Source: Pelagophyceae sp. CCMP2097
Taxonomy: Eukaryota > Sar > Pelagophyceae
Direction of reading: 5' to 3'
Assembly: GCA_026770575.1 (NCBI GenBank)
Contig: MU657165.1
Span: 727,948 to 790,039 of the forward strand
DNA length: 62,092 bases
Of the stretch, positions 21,305 to 32,309 are shown piece after piece (the stretch's first letter is position 1; each line of letters starts with the position of its first letter). Made by a program: the position numbers and the translations under genes. The notes under the pieces were generated by a model. The model had not been told where the DNA came from and made no database searches. It was given only the letters and a program-made list of their open reading frames with translations.

Positions 21305-22533
21305 ACCTAACACCGACGCCAAAAGAACCGCTATGATCCGGCGGCCCCGCACGGGGCGCGTCCGTCACTCGACGATCATCCGAGTTTGTGGCGCTGGGCC
21401 CGGAAAGGAGGTGCGGGCGAACCACAGTGGGTTCGATCTGGGCGACTGTGACCAGAGGCTGACCAGAGGCGTGCTCCGGGAGATGCACAAGCAAGGTCTT
21501 CGGGAAGCTGGCCGGGTCGTGACTGACCTTGACTGCCACCAAAGGCTCCGAAGCCACTCTCGAGCGACTTCTCTCGCAATTCGAAGACAAGGGGCCACAC
21601 GAAAGGGACCCCAACTATGAAAGGAGACAGAGAAGTGGCATCAACCGGGAATCGCCCACTGGCTCTGAGGATTCTCGCACTCGCCGACTCAGCGACCATC
21701 AGCTCGCTGCGACTCGGAGCGAGCCCGCCTCCTTCGCCTTGGCGCTCTACCGCGCGCCGCGCCGAGGTGCGCCCCATCCTCCCTTCCTCCGATGCACGCA
21801 TGCGGAGCAACTGAGGAATCAAAACTTAATATACAATGCTTTGTCTGACCTTCCGGGGGTGCTGAAACACGCAACAACATTTCTGATGCTCTGAACGCGG
21901 CCATCGCCGCGAGAGACCACCAAGGCAGAGCCCCCACCCGCGAATCGTAGGCTGTCTGCCGTAAACGCCGCTCGCAGACCACAGCAAGAGACGTGGCAGC
22001 TCACGACGCGCATCCCAAATGACTCCATTTGCGGTCCTCTGCAAGTTGCACTGGATCAACCGCGTCGGGCACGACGACGGACTCTGAAGACGGACAAGAA
22101 TTGAACTCGGCACGACTTGGCCCACGCACCAGCCGGCCTAGAACTTACTGGTGTTTCCCAACACCATCCCAACAAACGGACCTGCGAGCCTCGACCCCGT
22201 TGTTGCCGCTGGATTGTGAGGAGCCCCTGGTCATGCGACCTTTGGCCTCCCGGAGTCGGCACTGACCACACTGTCAGACAAAGTAGTCACTGTCAGACAA
22301 AGTAGTCACAGGACCCGTAAACTGGAGACGCTGTCGGACCTTGTGACGGATCGCGAGATGAAGCGTAAACGAAACTCGCCTGGGCGGTGCACACACCGAA
22401 CGATCCCACCGGACGAAGTGAGCCTTACCGCGTTTCGTTGGGCCCTTCGGCTGAGAATGTCGTTGAGTGTCGTGAGTCGCGATTCGGATCGTGAGTCGCG
22501 ATACAGATCTCATTATTATTATCATGGAGTGCG
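21305..22533. other. 1.2 kb gene-poor stretch, lower GC than the surroundings
   Basis: Short open frames exist on both strands but none has a domain, leader or splice logic I can support. The stretch holds a 19-bp tandem duplication at 22270-22307 and a doubled CGTGAGTCGCGAT block near 22465-22500. No tRNA, rRNA or transposase signature was found. It may be old mobile-element DNA or a regulatory/UTR region. Confidence 0.5.
22270..22307. repeat. 19-bp perfect tandem duplication
   Basis: ACTGTCAGACAAAGTAGTC is present twice head to tail (22270-22288 and 22289-22307). Isolated and short, with no flanking structure. Confidence 0.85.
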
Positions 22534-24230
22534 TCACGCCAAGTTGCGTCGCGACGCACTTCGCGTGAGGGAGTTGCGCCGCGACACGGATTCTGCCGTC
22601 TCTGGCCGCGACGCGGATTCTGCCGTCTCTGGTCGTTGGAGGCTTGTGGCGGTCTGGGTAGGCGCCGCTGCGGGCGTGCCGGCCTTTGCAAAGGAGACGC
22701 CGCCACCGCCGTCGATTTGGGGGTAGTACATCGGGCCGGGGCTCGCGCGGAGGCTCGAGACGGCGGTAAAAATAGACGCGTGGTCGCTCCGGACGCTGTG
22801 CCGAAACGTCGCCGAGCAGGGCCGCGAGCTTCGGCAGGGCGCGTCGTGGTGCGATAACGTCAAGCCGGGGCCGGGCGACGAGGCGCCGGTGTGGAGGAAG
22901 GACGTGGCACCGAGGAACCGTTTCGCCTTTGTAAAGTCCGCGCCGACCGCGGACCGTGCCGGCACGCTCGCCGCGGGCAGGTACTGCGGCCTAGTGAGCG
23001 GGTACCGCGGCGCGGGCGAACGGCGCTCCGTCGTGCCGCGATGCGTTTTCCGACGTGACCGACGCGGCGTCGGGCCCCGGCCCCGCGGCGTCGTCCTTGC
23101 CGCTCCAATTCAACGGTGTGCTCCGGCGCGTCTCCGTGCGTAAACTCGCGCTCGGCGCCGTCTCCGGCCGCAGCCGCCGTCGCTCCGCGACGCCGTCCGC
23201 GCGCTCCTTCGACCGCGCAGCCACCGCCGCCGCCAAGTGCGTGCCCCGTGCAAAGTGCGTCAGCACGCCGTGGTCCAACGCCCGAGGGCGGCTCTTCGCG
23301 CCGTCGGCGAACGTCCAACACGCCTTGGCCGGCGTGGTGGCCGAGGTGTTGGCGGACGGCCGCCGCCGCCCGACGTCGCTGAGCGACCGCGCCTGGATCG
23401 CGCGCGGCGGCGGCTGGTCGCCGAGGTTGCGCAGGCTCCGCCGGCCCGAGTCCGTGCTGTCGCGGGGGTCGAGGGTGCGCAGACTCCGCCGGCCAGAGTC
23501 CGCGTCGAGGTTGCGCAGGCTCCGCCGGTCCAACTCCGTGATGAACCGTTGCTCCGTCGAACCTGCCACGGTTCCGGCACTCGAGACGCACGGAGGCACG
23601 CATGCCTCGACAGAAGAGTGGCGAGACGCACTTCCGAAGTTGAAGCCCGAGGCTTGCGGCTTGCCGGCGACCTAATGCCGCGTCGCTCTTCCAAATCGCC
23701 AGAGGCCGCCGCAGAGACGCCGCACGTGTCGCGCGTCGTATCCTGCCTGCGGTTCACGACGGTAATCTTCGCGCGGCAGTCTCGGGCAGGCAACAGGAGA
23801 CGCACGCCGGGGCCCGGAGACTCGTTCTTGACGAGCTTCGGATCAAGGTAGCAGCGCCCGTTCGGCCCCACGTGCACCGTCATGAACCCGTCCCTGCGCG
23901 GGGGCGCGTCGCCGCCGGGCTGCTTTCGGGGACGCTCGTCGGCGCATCGCCGCTTTGCGCGCGATTTTTCCGTGGCGTGCAGGCACACAGACTTTGGCGC
24001 AGGGGACGCACGAGATGGGGCGGCCGCGCGGCGACGCTGCGCTGATTTCGCTGCGCCCCAGGATGGAGCGCGTGCCGTGCCTAGCCGCGGCGTCGGCGCG
24101 GGCCGCCGACGGTCTCCGTGCGGCCCACCTGCTCGTCGACGAGCCGCCGCTGCCCCGCAGCGCCGAGTTGCAGTTCCGCTGCATCATCCCGACCGCGACC
24201 GCGCGGTGAGCGCGGCGGGCCCGGCGAGCT
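22534..24230 (-). CDS. SHIPPO (STPGR) repeat protein, probable axonemal/ciliary
   Basis: SHIPPO repeats (sperm-tail PG-rich, P-G-P-x-x-Y) occur in microtubule-associated proteins of cilia such as ODF3/STPG. On the minus strand: 'SSPGPP' near 24220, 'KLVKNESPGPG' followed after an intron (donor GTGCGT) by 'AGYDARHVRRL', 'ASGFNFGSASR', 'AAGPGPDAASVTS', 'FTKAKRFLGATSF' with 'SSPGPGLTLS', and 'SPGPMYYP' with 'VSFAKAG'. The C-terminus ends 'SLTRSASRRNLA' at 22534. A Leu/Arg-rich internal repeat, 'RRSLRNLDADSG', is present three times (23423-23540), and 'RPETAES' twice near the end. The start and some junctions are unresolved. At least four P-G-P motifs make the family likely. Confidence 0.6.
23423..23540. 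repeat. Threefold coding repeat inside the SHIPPO gene
   Basis: Three imperfect copies of a block containing GAGGTTGCGCAGGCTCCGCC, separated by 40-50 bp, encode the 'RRSLRN/T' units on the minus strand. Internal duplication, not a mobile element. Confidence 0.7.
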
Positions 24231-24678
24231 TTTCTTAGGCCGGCCGCTGCAGCCGGCTGCCGGCCGCAAAGAGAGCTTGCGACACTGTTTAAAGTTACTG
24301 ACTATTAAATCAAACCCTCAAACAGCGCGGGGCAATCGCAAAAGGAAATGGAGAGAAGGGGAAGAGCGGAGGCAGCGGCGGCGGCACTGTCGAATTAGAT
24401 TATCACCGGAAATTATTTAACTGATTTTGGCCCTTGAATGATGAGTGGCGCCACGCCAACCACCACCACGACTACCACGCACCACGCCAACCACCACCAC
24501 CACCACCACTAAATTGCGCAACGTCCTAAAAATTCCTAAGTTGCAAAACTTTCAAAGGCTTCAAAGTTCCCTCCAAACTATCGCCGACGCAGCGTCGCGG
24601 TGTATGAACAGTGCCCGGTGCTTCTTACGACTCGGACGGCTCGGGAGCCGGCGATTCGCGTCTCGGGTGATGTTCCGC

Positions 24679-26053
24679 TCATCGGTGCGCGACCCAGCAG
24701 GTGACGTTTGGGAACTTGGCCTGGAGCGTGCCCGCGCCGCGGCGGTAGTCTGTCACGCGCGCGCAGCCGCTGACGTCCAGCGTCTCGAGCGTCCGGCCCG
24801 CGGGCGACTTGGAGAGCGCGTCGATGGTCGCGTCGGTGATGGCCAAAATGCCGTGGAACGAGAGGAACTTGAGGCGCTTGCAATGCCGCGCCAAGGCGAC
24901 GCCCGCGGCGTCGTCGAGATCCGTGCACCAGCTGCAATTGAGCGACGTCAGCGACGCGCCGCAGCCCGCGGCCACCGCCGCCAAAGCCGCCGAGCTCAGC
25001 AGCCGCGCGCCGCAGACGTCGAGGCGCTCGAGGCGCGTCGCCGAAATCGCCAGAGCGCCGTAACCTGCGCCCGCGCGCTCGGTCACGGGCAATCGCCTCG
25101 TCGAGTGGGTGCGCACCTTCGTCTGAGAAGTTGGAGTTGGCGTAGCAGTTGAGGTCGACGAGCGAACGTCCCAAAGTCTCCGCGATGCGCCGCAGCGCGG
25201 CGTCGGTGAGCTGCGGGCAGCGCGTGATGTCGAGGTCCGTGAGCTTGGTGCACTTTGCCAGCAGCGCGTCCATGCCCTCGTCGGTCATTGCGAGGCAGCC
25301 GGAGAGGTTCAGCGCCGTGAGGCCGGGGCAGCCCCGCGCGACGGCCACCAGCGCCGAGTCCGGCAGGCGCGGGAGCCAAAATAAAGACAGCCGCTCGAGG
25401 CGGCCGCACTGCGAAACGAGCGCCTCGATGGCGGCGGCCGAGACGCCGTGCAACGCGTTCAAGTTCAGCCTGCGCAGGTGCGCGGGCGGCACCATCGCGA
25501 CCTCGGGGTCGCCGACTTTCTTGCAGCACTCAAAGTTCACTTCCTCAACGGCGCTAAACCGCGGCGACGAGAGCCTGCAAGCGCAATCGTCAACGCGGGC
25601 CTCGTCGTCGTGGCCTCGACACAAGGAGCGCGGCCCGTCCGACCGGCGGGGCGCCACGCACGTGGCCCGCAGCCGCTCGCACGCGACGTCGCGGTACCTA
25701 CGAATCCGCGTCGACGCCGAAGAATCCGGCCCGCTGCAGTCGGGGGCTACGCACGCCGAGAAGAAGAGGCGCGCGTCGAGTACTTTCCCTAGAGGGCGCG
25801 GCGTTTGGCGGCGGTCGGGGGCGACACTGCGGACGCGGCGCGCACAGAGCGAGACGCGGCTGGCCTATTGAATGTGTGTCCGGGCGCCGGCGGCGGCGGG
25901 TCGGCGCACCTCTGAGCGCCACGTGCGGCAGACGGCCATGGCTCGGCCGCGCTCGCGCAGCGGCAGCTGTTCGAGCGCCGCGCAGAGCGAGCCAGCCTCG
26001 ATCCAGCTCGACGGCAGAACCTTCGCATCCTCCGCCGCGACCATGGCGGCCAT
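24679..26053 (-). CDS. F-box / leucine-rich-repeat protein (FBXL/AMN1-type), SCF substrate receptor
   Basis: Exons (minus) 26053-25923, 25697-25117 and 25064-24679 join in phase and give 365 residues. Exon 1 carries an F-box, 'CAALEQLPLRERGRAMAVCR'; joined to exon 2 it continues 'TYRDVACERLRATC'. Cysteine-containing LRRs of the AMN1 type follow: 'LRRLNLNALHGVSAAAIEAL', 'LERLSLFWLPRLPDSALVAV', 'GLTALNLSGCLAMTDEGMDA', 'KLTDLDITRCPQLTDAALRR', 'LERLDVCGARLLSSAALAAV', 'LETLDVSGCARVTD'. F-box proteins link substrates to SKP1-CUL1 ubiquitin ligases. The exon 1 donor (GTGGCG) was chosen because it keeps frame; a GTGCGC donor 13 bp further downstream would hit a stop. Substrate unknown. Confidence 0.78.
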
Positions 26054-26352
26054 ACGCGCTGCGCGAAACTCTCAACGCGCGGCGCGGCCTCCGACGACGA
26101 CGTGCACGCGTGACGCGTGAAAATTCTCACGGGCTTCGCTCAAACGCACGGCGGTATTTTATCACAATATTCGTGACGGCGGTGCGCGAGTCGTCCCCGA
26201 AGATGCACGCGCTTCGGGCTGACTGTGGCCGTGCAGGAACAGCGTGTGGTATTACCTGGGTAATTTACCTCGTTTCCAGTGTGTTTACAGAAAAGTCGTT
26301 CCTTTTAGCGACGATCGAAGGTCCTAAGTTTTCTCTCGAAGCCCGGGCATCC

Positions 26353-28398
26353 ATGGCCGCCCTCGAGGAGAACGGCGCGCGCTGCGTGGTCCGGGCGCTG
26401 CTGGTGCGGCGCGCGGAGCCTCCGCGGGCGGCCCTATGTCGTCATTGGATATAGGCCGCCGGCGTGGAAGTCTGCTTTGCGAACCCGGGGACGACGGAGA
26501 TGGTCCTCGTAGACGCCTTCGACCAGGTGCCTCTAGACCGGTTTGCGCTTTTTTCAAGCATTTCCTAGGTCCCCGGCATGCGCGCCGTGCTCTGCATGCA
26601 CGAGACGGTCTGCGCCGGCGAGTGTTTCGTTGGACGCGCGGCGCCCGACGCCGAAAAACAGGGGCGGCGGACGGGTACGCGCGCATGGCTTTACGGCCGG
26701 CGTGCACGCTGCTGCACCTGGGCGTCGGCCTGGCGAACGCGGCCGCGAACCTGCACAACGCAAAACGCGCCTCATCGAAAATCGTCAACCTCGTTGGAGA
26801 CATGGCCACGTGGTGAGCGCGTATACCGGCGCCTCGAGAATCCAAAGCGATATACCCCAGGCACGTCGATACGGACCCGCTCCTCGCCTCGGACATCGTC
26901 GGACTCGCGCAGTGGTGCTCCGCGCACACGCGGCAGTGCGGCGCCGAGCCGGCGGCGCTCGCGGCCGGCCACCGGCGTCGGCAACTCGGACATTCACAGG
27001 ATGGGTCGACGCCAGGGATATGCCCGTCGTCCCCGAAAGACGGGCGTCCTGTCGCCGCCTTTGTAAAAAGGGCGTCCCGTCACCGCCTTTTGGTAGGGCG
27101 ACGTCGCGGGGGCGCTCGTGGCGATCCGCGACTACCGCGCGGGCGCGTCTCGGATAGCGACGTTGATACTTCCGCACGACGCGCAGCGCGGCGCGTGCGC
27201 CTACAAGGCGCCCGACGAGCTTCTGAAACTCCTCAAAGACGAGCCGCAGCGAGGCACGCTCTTCGAGGCCTCCATCCAAGTGCACAATGCGCACTTCGGC
27301 GGCGAAGACGCCATCCCGAGGCACATGCGGACCGTCGCCGAAGCTCTAAAACGCGGCAAGGCGGCGATCCTCGTCGGCGGCGCGGGCTCGGTCGACGCCG
27401 CGGCGCTCGCCGCGTGCGTCAAACTCGGCCGCGCGACGGGTTGCTCACTACTCGTAGAAAACGCGTTTGCGCGCGTCGAGCGCGGCATCGGTTCGCCGGC
27501 GTTTGCGCGGCTGCCGTACTTCCCCGCCGACGCGAAGAAGTTTCTCTCAAAGTTTGAGACAGTGGTGCTCTGCGGCAGCCGCGAGCCCGTGGCCATGTTC
27601 GGATACGACGACGGCATCTCAAAACTTGTCGAGCAGCAGACCCTGCTCGAGATCGACGCCATGGACGTGCCCGGCGCGTTGCAGTACCTCGCCGGACTCG
27701 TCGATGAGTGCGGACTCGCCGATGAGTGCGGACTCGCCGATGAGTGCAAGGACGTTTCAAACGCCCCTCCGGCGGCCCGCGCCGCAAAGGCGCCGGCGGG
27801 CAAGCTGACGGCGTTCAAGGTCTGCCAGGTGCTGTGCGCGGCGCAGCCAGAGGGCGCGATCATCGTCGACGAGTCACTCACGACGGGCGGCGCGGCCCCA
27901 GCGTCTGCACTTTTCCTTGGTAAAATCGCCGTCACCATCGCTGTAGGCGCGTACTGGGACCTGTCCGCAGGCTGCGCGGCCTTCAGCCACCTGACGCTGA
28001 CGGGCGGCGCCATCGGCGTCGGGCCGCCGCTCAGCGTGGGGGCCGCGGTGGCCTGCCCAGGGCGGCGCGTCATCGATTTCCAAGCAGACGGCTCGGGCCT
28101 GTACTCCACGCCGGCGCTCTGGACGCAGGCGTCGGAGCGCCTCGACGTCACGACGCTCATCTGCGCGAACCGGGCGTACCAGATACTGAAGGTCGAGCAA
28201 CAGAAGCAGAAACTGACGACGGCCGGTGTCTTTGCGAAAAAGCTGACGGCCCTATCGGAACCATTCGTCGACTGGGTCGCGCTCGCAAAGGGCTACGGCG
28301 TCGACGCCGTGAGCGTCGACACCGCCGAGGACCTACACGCCGCGCTCCGAGGCTCCTTTGAACGCAAAGGGCCTTTTCTCATCGAGGCGCGCTTCTAG
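26353..28398 (+). CDS. Thiamine-diphosphate enzyme, acetolactate-synthase-like (ILVB family)
   Basis: Confident exons: 26353-26403, 26455-26526, 26569-26617, 26662-26812, 26861 to about 27000, and 27097-28398; one donor near 27000 is unresolved. The Pyr domain begins '[17 protein letters not shown]', '[20 protein letters not shown]' and '[18 protein letters not shown]', with the catalytic Glu in HETV. The middle domain has '[20 protein letters not shown]'. The PP domain has '[20 protein letters not shown]' and the ThDP/Mg motif '[12 protein letters not shown] ... ICANRAYQI', where the usual GDGS reads ADGS. This set matches acetolactate-synthase-like enzymes, though the precise reaction (acetolactate synthase, oxo-acid decarboxylase or lyase) is open. 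No plastid leader is evident. Intron 3 has GC-AG borders. Confidence 0.75.
27694..27747. repeat. 18-bp x3 in-frame coding minisatellite
   Basis: Three head-to-tail 18-bp units (27694-27711, 27712-27729, 27730-27747) encode [18 protein letters not shown] in the linker between the middle and PP domains of the ThDP enzyme. Being a multiple of three it can vary in copy number without breaking the frame. Confidence 0.85.
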
Positions 28399-28600
28399 CG
28401 CCACAAGTCTACTCTGTCGCGCCGGTGTTTGCGAGCGGCGTATCTATCTTATATATATTCTTATCTGTGCCCATCGACGCGGCAGGGCGTCTCCGCGTCG
28501 GGGGTCTGTATCCGGGGATTCTCAATCAACGTGCGTGCGGTGTATCCGGGGCTTGTCAACGTGGGTGCGGTATTCGTCTCGGGCGGCCGCTTGGGGCCTG

Positions 28601-31600
28601 TCATTCAAAGGGGTCGAAGAGTCTGGTGATGTCGCCGAGACGATTGGCGCGGACTTGGTCTGGGTCCATCTTGGCCAGCGCGGCTTCGCCGAGCGCCTTT
28701 TTGCTGTTTTGCAGCGCCACGATCCGCTCTTCAATCGTCCTCGCCGCGACGAAGCGCACGGCAGTCACGGGCCGCGTCTGCGAGAGGCGGTGCACGCGGT
28801 CCATGGCCTGCTCCTCGACGGAGGCGTTCCACCACGGGTCCAGCACGTAAACGTGGTTCGCGCGGTCCAGGTTCAGCCCCGTGCCTACAATCGGCGTGAG
28901 CATCTGACAAGATCAGTGTTCCGAAAGGACGCACCTCCGGCCTGGATGGAGACGAGGAGGACCTTGGCCCCACCGTCGGTGCGCGCAAAGTCGGCGAGGA
29001 CCTTGACGCGCTGCGCCGCGGACATCGACCCGACGAGCTGCGCGGCCAAAATGCCGGCGTCCTCAAAGGCCTTCTGGGCCCTCTGGATGGTGCCGACGAA
29101 TGCCGAGAACGCCACGGCCTTTTCCTCGGTTGGCAGCGCGGCAACGGCGGCGACTAAAGCGGAAACCTTTGGGCTCGGCGCGGCGCTGTCGTCCACTAAA
29201 TCGTCCCTTTCGGTCTCTGCGGACTCTGGGGCCACCGCGGCCTGGAGCTGGCTTGGGGAGATGAGGTCGTGCGAAAGGAAGGGCGCGCGGCACAAAGCGC
29301 AAACGGCCGTGCCGTGCAGGAGGCGGTCGGAGCACGTCGCGCAAAATATGTGTTTACATTGCTTCAAAACCCGCGCCTCTTCGCGAACTACGTCGTCGAG
29401 GCAGATAGAGCACTCAAACGTCTCCGCCGCCTCCGCCTCGCCGAGCGCCTTTTGCAGCTGGTCGAGCAATCCCCGCGCGTCGTCCTTGGACAGCGGCTTG
29501 GCGCCGTTTGCGGCGTCGAGGCCAAGCCGGGCGAAGATGCGCCTCGCGGCGGCGAGGCGTTTGGCGGGCACGAGCGACGCGCCCCCGGAACATAGCTGGC
29601 GCAGCCGCGTGATGCACTCTAGGACGGAGCCGTACGCCCGGAGCGCGTCGTCGCCCAAAGCCTCGACGCAGGCGCGCGCCGTCTTGAAGAGCGCGTTGTA
29701 CGCGGCGCGGTTCTCGTGCCCAATGTCCACGAGCCGCGTCTCGACCGTCTTCGGGACGAGGACCGCCGCGAGGAGCGCCTTTGGCCGCCGCAGCGCCAGC
29801 GACCGCACCAGCACGCGCAGCCGCGTCACGCCGGCGGGGTCGCCCTCCTTGAGCGGCCGCGAGATGGCGCGCGAGAAGACCTAGGAGAGTCAAGACTCAG
29901 GATACCGAAACGGCCCAAGGAGCGTTCCATTTGGGGCGTTTCACATGCCACGGCGATATCAAGGGGCGTCCGGACCTGCGGGTCGTCGACGGGCTGCGCG
30001 CGGAGGAAGCGGAAGAGCGCGGCCAGGTCCTAATAACAATAGAAATTACAGGGCAGCCCGCCCCTACAGGGCAGCCCGCCCCTGAGGACCGGCGTCCAGC
30101 CCCGGAGGGCCATTCCCTGGCGGCTCAACCAACTTACCTCGGGCTTGTTCACGATGGGCGTGCCCGTGAGGCACCAGCGGTGGCGCGTCTCGAGCGCGTG
30201 GCACGCGGCAAAGGCCTTTGTGCGCGCGTTGCGGATGACGTGCGCCTCGTCGAGCACGACGCGCTCCCACGACACGGCAAACGCGCCCTCAACGCCGCGC
30301 GGCCGCTTGGCGGGCTTCTTCGCCGCCTTCTTCACCTTGTCGGTGTCGCTTTGCGAGGTCTTTTTCGCCGGCGCCGTGACCGCGTCGCTCTGCGGGGCCT
30401 CGGCGGTGAGCGTCCCGTACGTCGTCACAACAATGTCGGCGTCGGGGTCGATCTTGCGGTCCGCGCCATGGTAGACAGAGGCGCGGAGGTGCGTGTGCTG
30501 TCGGACTTGGTCCGTCCAATTCGACAGCACAGACGTCGGGCAGACGACGAGCGTCTGCTTCCGCGGCGCACCAGGAGGCTTTTCGGCCGGCTCCTCCTCC
30601 TTAACCGACTCGACCGGCTTGGCGACCGGCTCGCCCTTCTTCGGCTTCGCCTTCTTCGCCTTGCCGCCCTTCTTCGGCTTGGTCTCCGGCTCCTCTGTCT
30701 TGACACTCGCTTCCTCGGCCCGCGCCGCGGCGCCGTCGCGGGCGCAGATTAAAGCAAGCGTCGTGAGAGTCTTGCCGAGACCCATTGCGTCTGCGATGAT
30801 GCCGCCGCGGACGCGCGGCGGCCGGTCCGGTTGCGCAGTGTTCGTCGCCGCGTTGAAGTAAACCGTCCGGCCGCGCTCGAGGCGCGCCTCCCAGAGCGCC
30901 GGCAGCGGCGAATCGCCCAAGTCCGTGCCGCCGGGCGCCGAAGCCGCCGCGTCGGCGATGGCAAAGCCGCTCTCCTTGGCGAGCATCCAAACAACAGCCT
31001 GGAGCTGGTGCGCCAAGAGCGGCGTCTTCACCGTCGACTCTGCGCCGCCCAGCAGCGTTGCCACGTCGGCCGTCTTCGCGGACGCGAGTTCTTCGCCGAT
31101 GGCGTCGAAGACGGCGTCGAGCTCGCGTTGCGACTGCGCCGTCGCGTCGACCTTGACCGTCTGCGTGACGTGTCCCGCGGCGCCGGCGCGCGGCGCGGCG
31201 GTGGCGCGCTGCGCGGCGGCGGCCGCCGCCGCAACTTCCGCGGCGAATCCCCCGACGAGCGGGATGCGGTGGAAGGCGAGATAGGCGAGCGTGCGCCGCG
31301 CGTGCTCGGGCAGGCCGAGGATGCGGACGTCGGCGGGGAGCTGGTAGCCAGTGCCGCCTTGGACGACGACGGCTTCAAGCGTCGGCGCCGCGGGCGAGGC
31401 GTCGTCGGCGAGCGGCGCCAGCACCACTGCGACCGTCGCCTTCATGTGGCCGACTTGCATGCCGGCGAGGTTGTCGACGCGCATCGCGTTGCGGTCGTAC
31501 CTGTTCGTCGGCTCGCGCACGAGCACCGCCAGCTCGCCGGCGTGGATCACGCCGGCGTAGTGCTGCACGCCGACGATGGGCACGCGCGCCACTCCGTAGA

Positions 31601-32120
31601 GCACGTCGTGCTCCTCGCGGTACTCAGCGTCGACCGACGCGCCGTCGGCCGCCACCGCCGGCAGGCTCTGCCACACGCCCGGCGACACCGCCGCGACCGC
31701 GTTCGACGCAGTCGACGGCCTTTGCTGCGGGTGCTGCGGGTGCTTCGTCTGCTGCGACTGCTGGGACTGCTGCGACGACTGCAACTGCTGCGACTGCTGC
31801 GACGACTGCGACTGCTGCGAGAGCGGCTGCTGGGACTGCAGGGACGCGTTTGTCCGGAGCGAGCCCGCGGGCGCCTTTGATATGGCGACCAGGTACTTTT
31901 GGTTTGCCTTTGAAAGCTGGAAGTAGCCGTCGAGCTCCATCGCGTGGTCGCCGCCGCGGAACGGGAAGCACGTGGCGTGGTGCCACATCGTGAAGCCCTG
32001 CGTGCCGTCGGAACCGACGTCGGGAACGGTCCCGACGCGCAGGCCGCGCATTTCAATCTTCGCAGAGCACGTCCAGCACGTCGACCGGCCGCTCTTCGCA
32101 TGCTCCACGACCTCCTCCAT
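28601..32120 (-). CDS. HLTF/RAD5-like SNF2 translocase-E3 with PARP-type zinc finger, HIRAN and RING
   Basis: Exons (minus) 32120-30138, 30029-29976 (only 54 bp), 29880-28935 and 28884-28601 join in phase to 1088 residues. N-terminal PARP-type zinc finger (1-75: 'EHAKSGRSTCWTCSAKI' to 'MWHHATCFPFRGG'). A Gln/Ser-rich linker leads to a HIRAN domain ('VPIVGVQHYAGVIHAGELAV'). The SNF2 ATPase has Walker A 'DAMGLGKT', 'VVCPTSVLSNW', 'LDEAHVIRN', 'LTGTPIVNKPE'. An inserted C3HC4 RING follows ('CSICLDD', 'CKHIFCATCSDRLL', 'CALC'), then helicase C ('VLDPWWNASVEEQAMDRVHR'). HLTF/Rad5 remodels stalled forks and polyubiquitinates PCNA. The PARP finger is an addition absent from yeast Rad5 and human HLTF. 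The first intron is an introner copy. Confidence 0.88.
30030..30137 (-). mobile_element. Introner-like intron, copy 1 (in the HLTF-like gene)
   Basis: A 108-bp intron beginning GTAAGTTGGTTGAGCC and ending TTATTAG. It shares with the intron at 40174-40270 the 5' end, the internal block GGGGCTGGACGCCGGTCCTC and the CGGGCYGCCCTGT segment close to the acceptor. It holds an internal duplication of GGGGCGGGCTGCCCTGTA. Removing it restores conserved SNF2 sequence (TGTPIVNKPE-DLAALF), so the borders are certain. Confidence 0.85.
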
Positions 32121-32309
32121 TGGGCGCGCGAGATTATCGGAGATATGATCTGAAAGCGTGGAATGTTCACAGAAAGACACGGTTCAGCGTGAAAAGAATG
32201 GGCAAGGCAAAGCATGCGTCGGGCCGGCAGGCCTGCCACCGTCGTCGGCGACTGTATGTGAGAGGCACCAATCCTGTATGTATCCTCAAAAAACGAAAGA
32301 CGCGAGTTA

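Noticed and set aside
21305..22533. Degenerate reverse transcriptase or transposase
   Set aside because: No YxDD, DDE or integrase-like motif was found in any frame.
24440..24512. ACC/CCA triplet run as a coding poly-His/Pro tract
   Set aside because: Interrupted simple repeat in an intergenic region with no supported frame.
30030..30137. Target-site duplication at the introner borders
   Set aside because: Only the AGG shared by all splice junctions is duplicated; I cannot claim a longer duplication at either copy.
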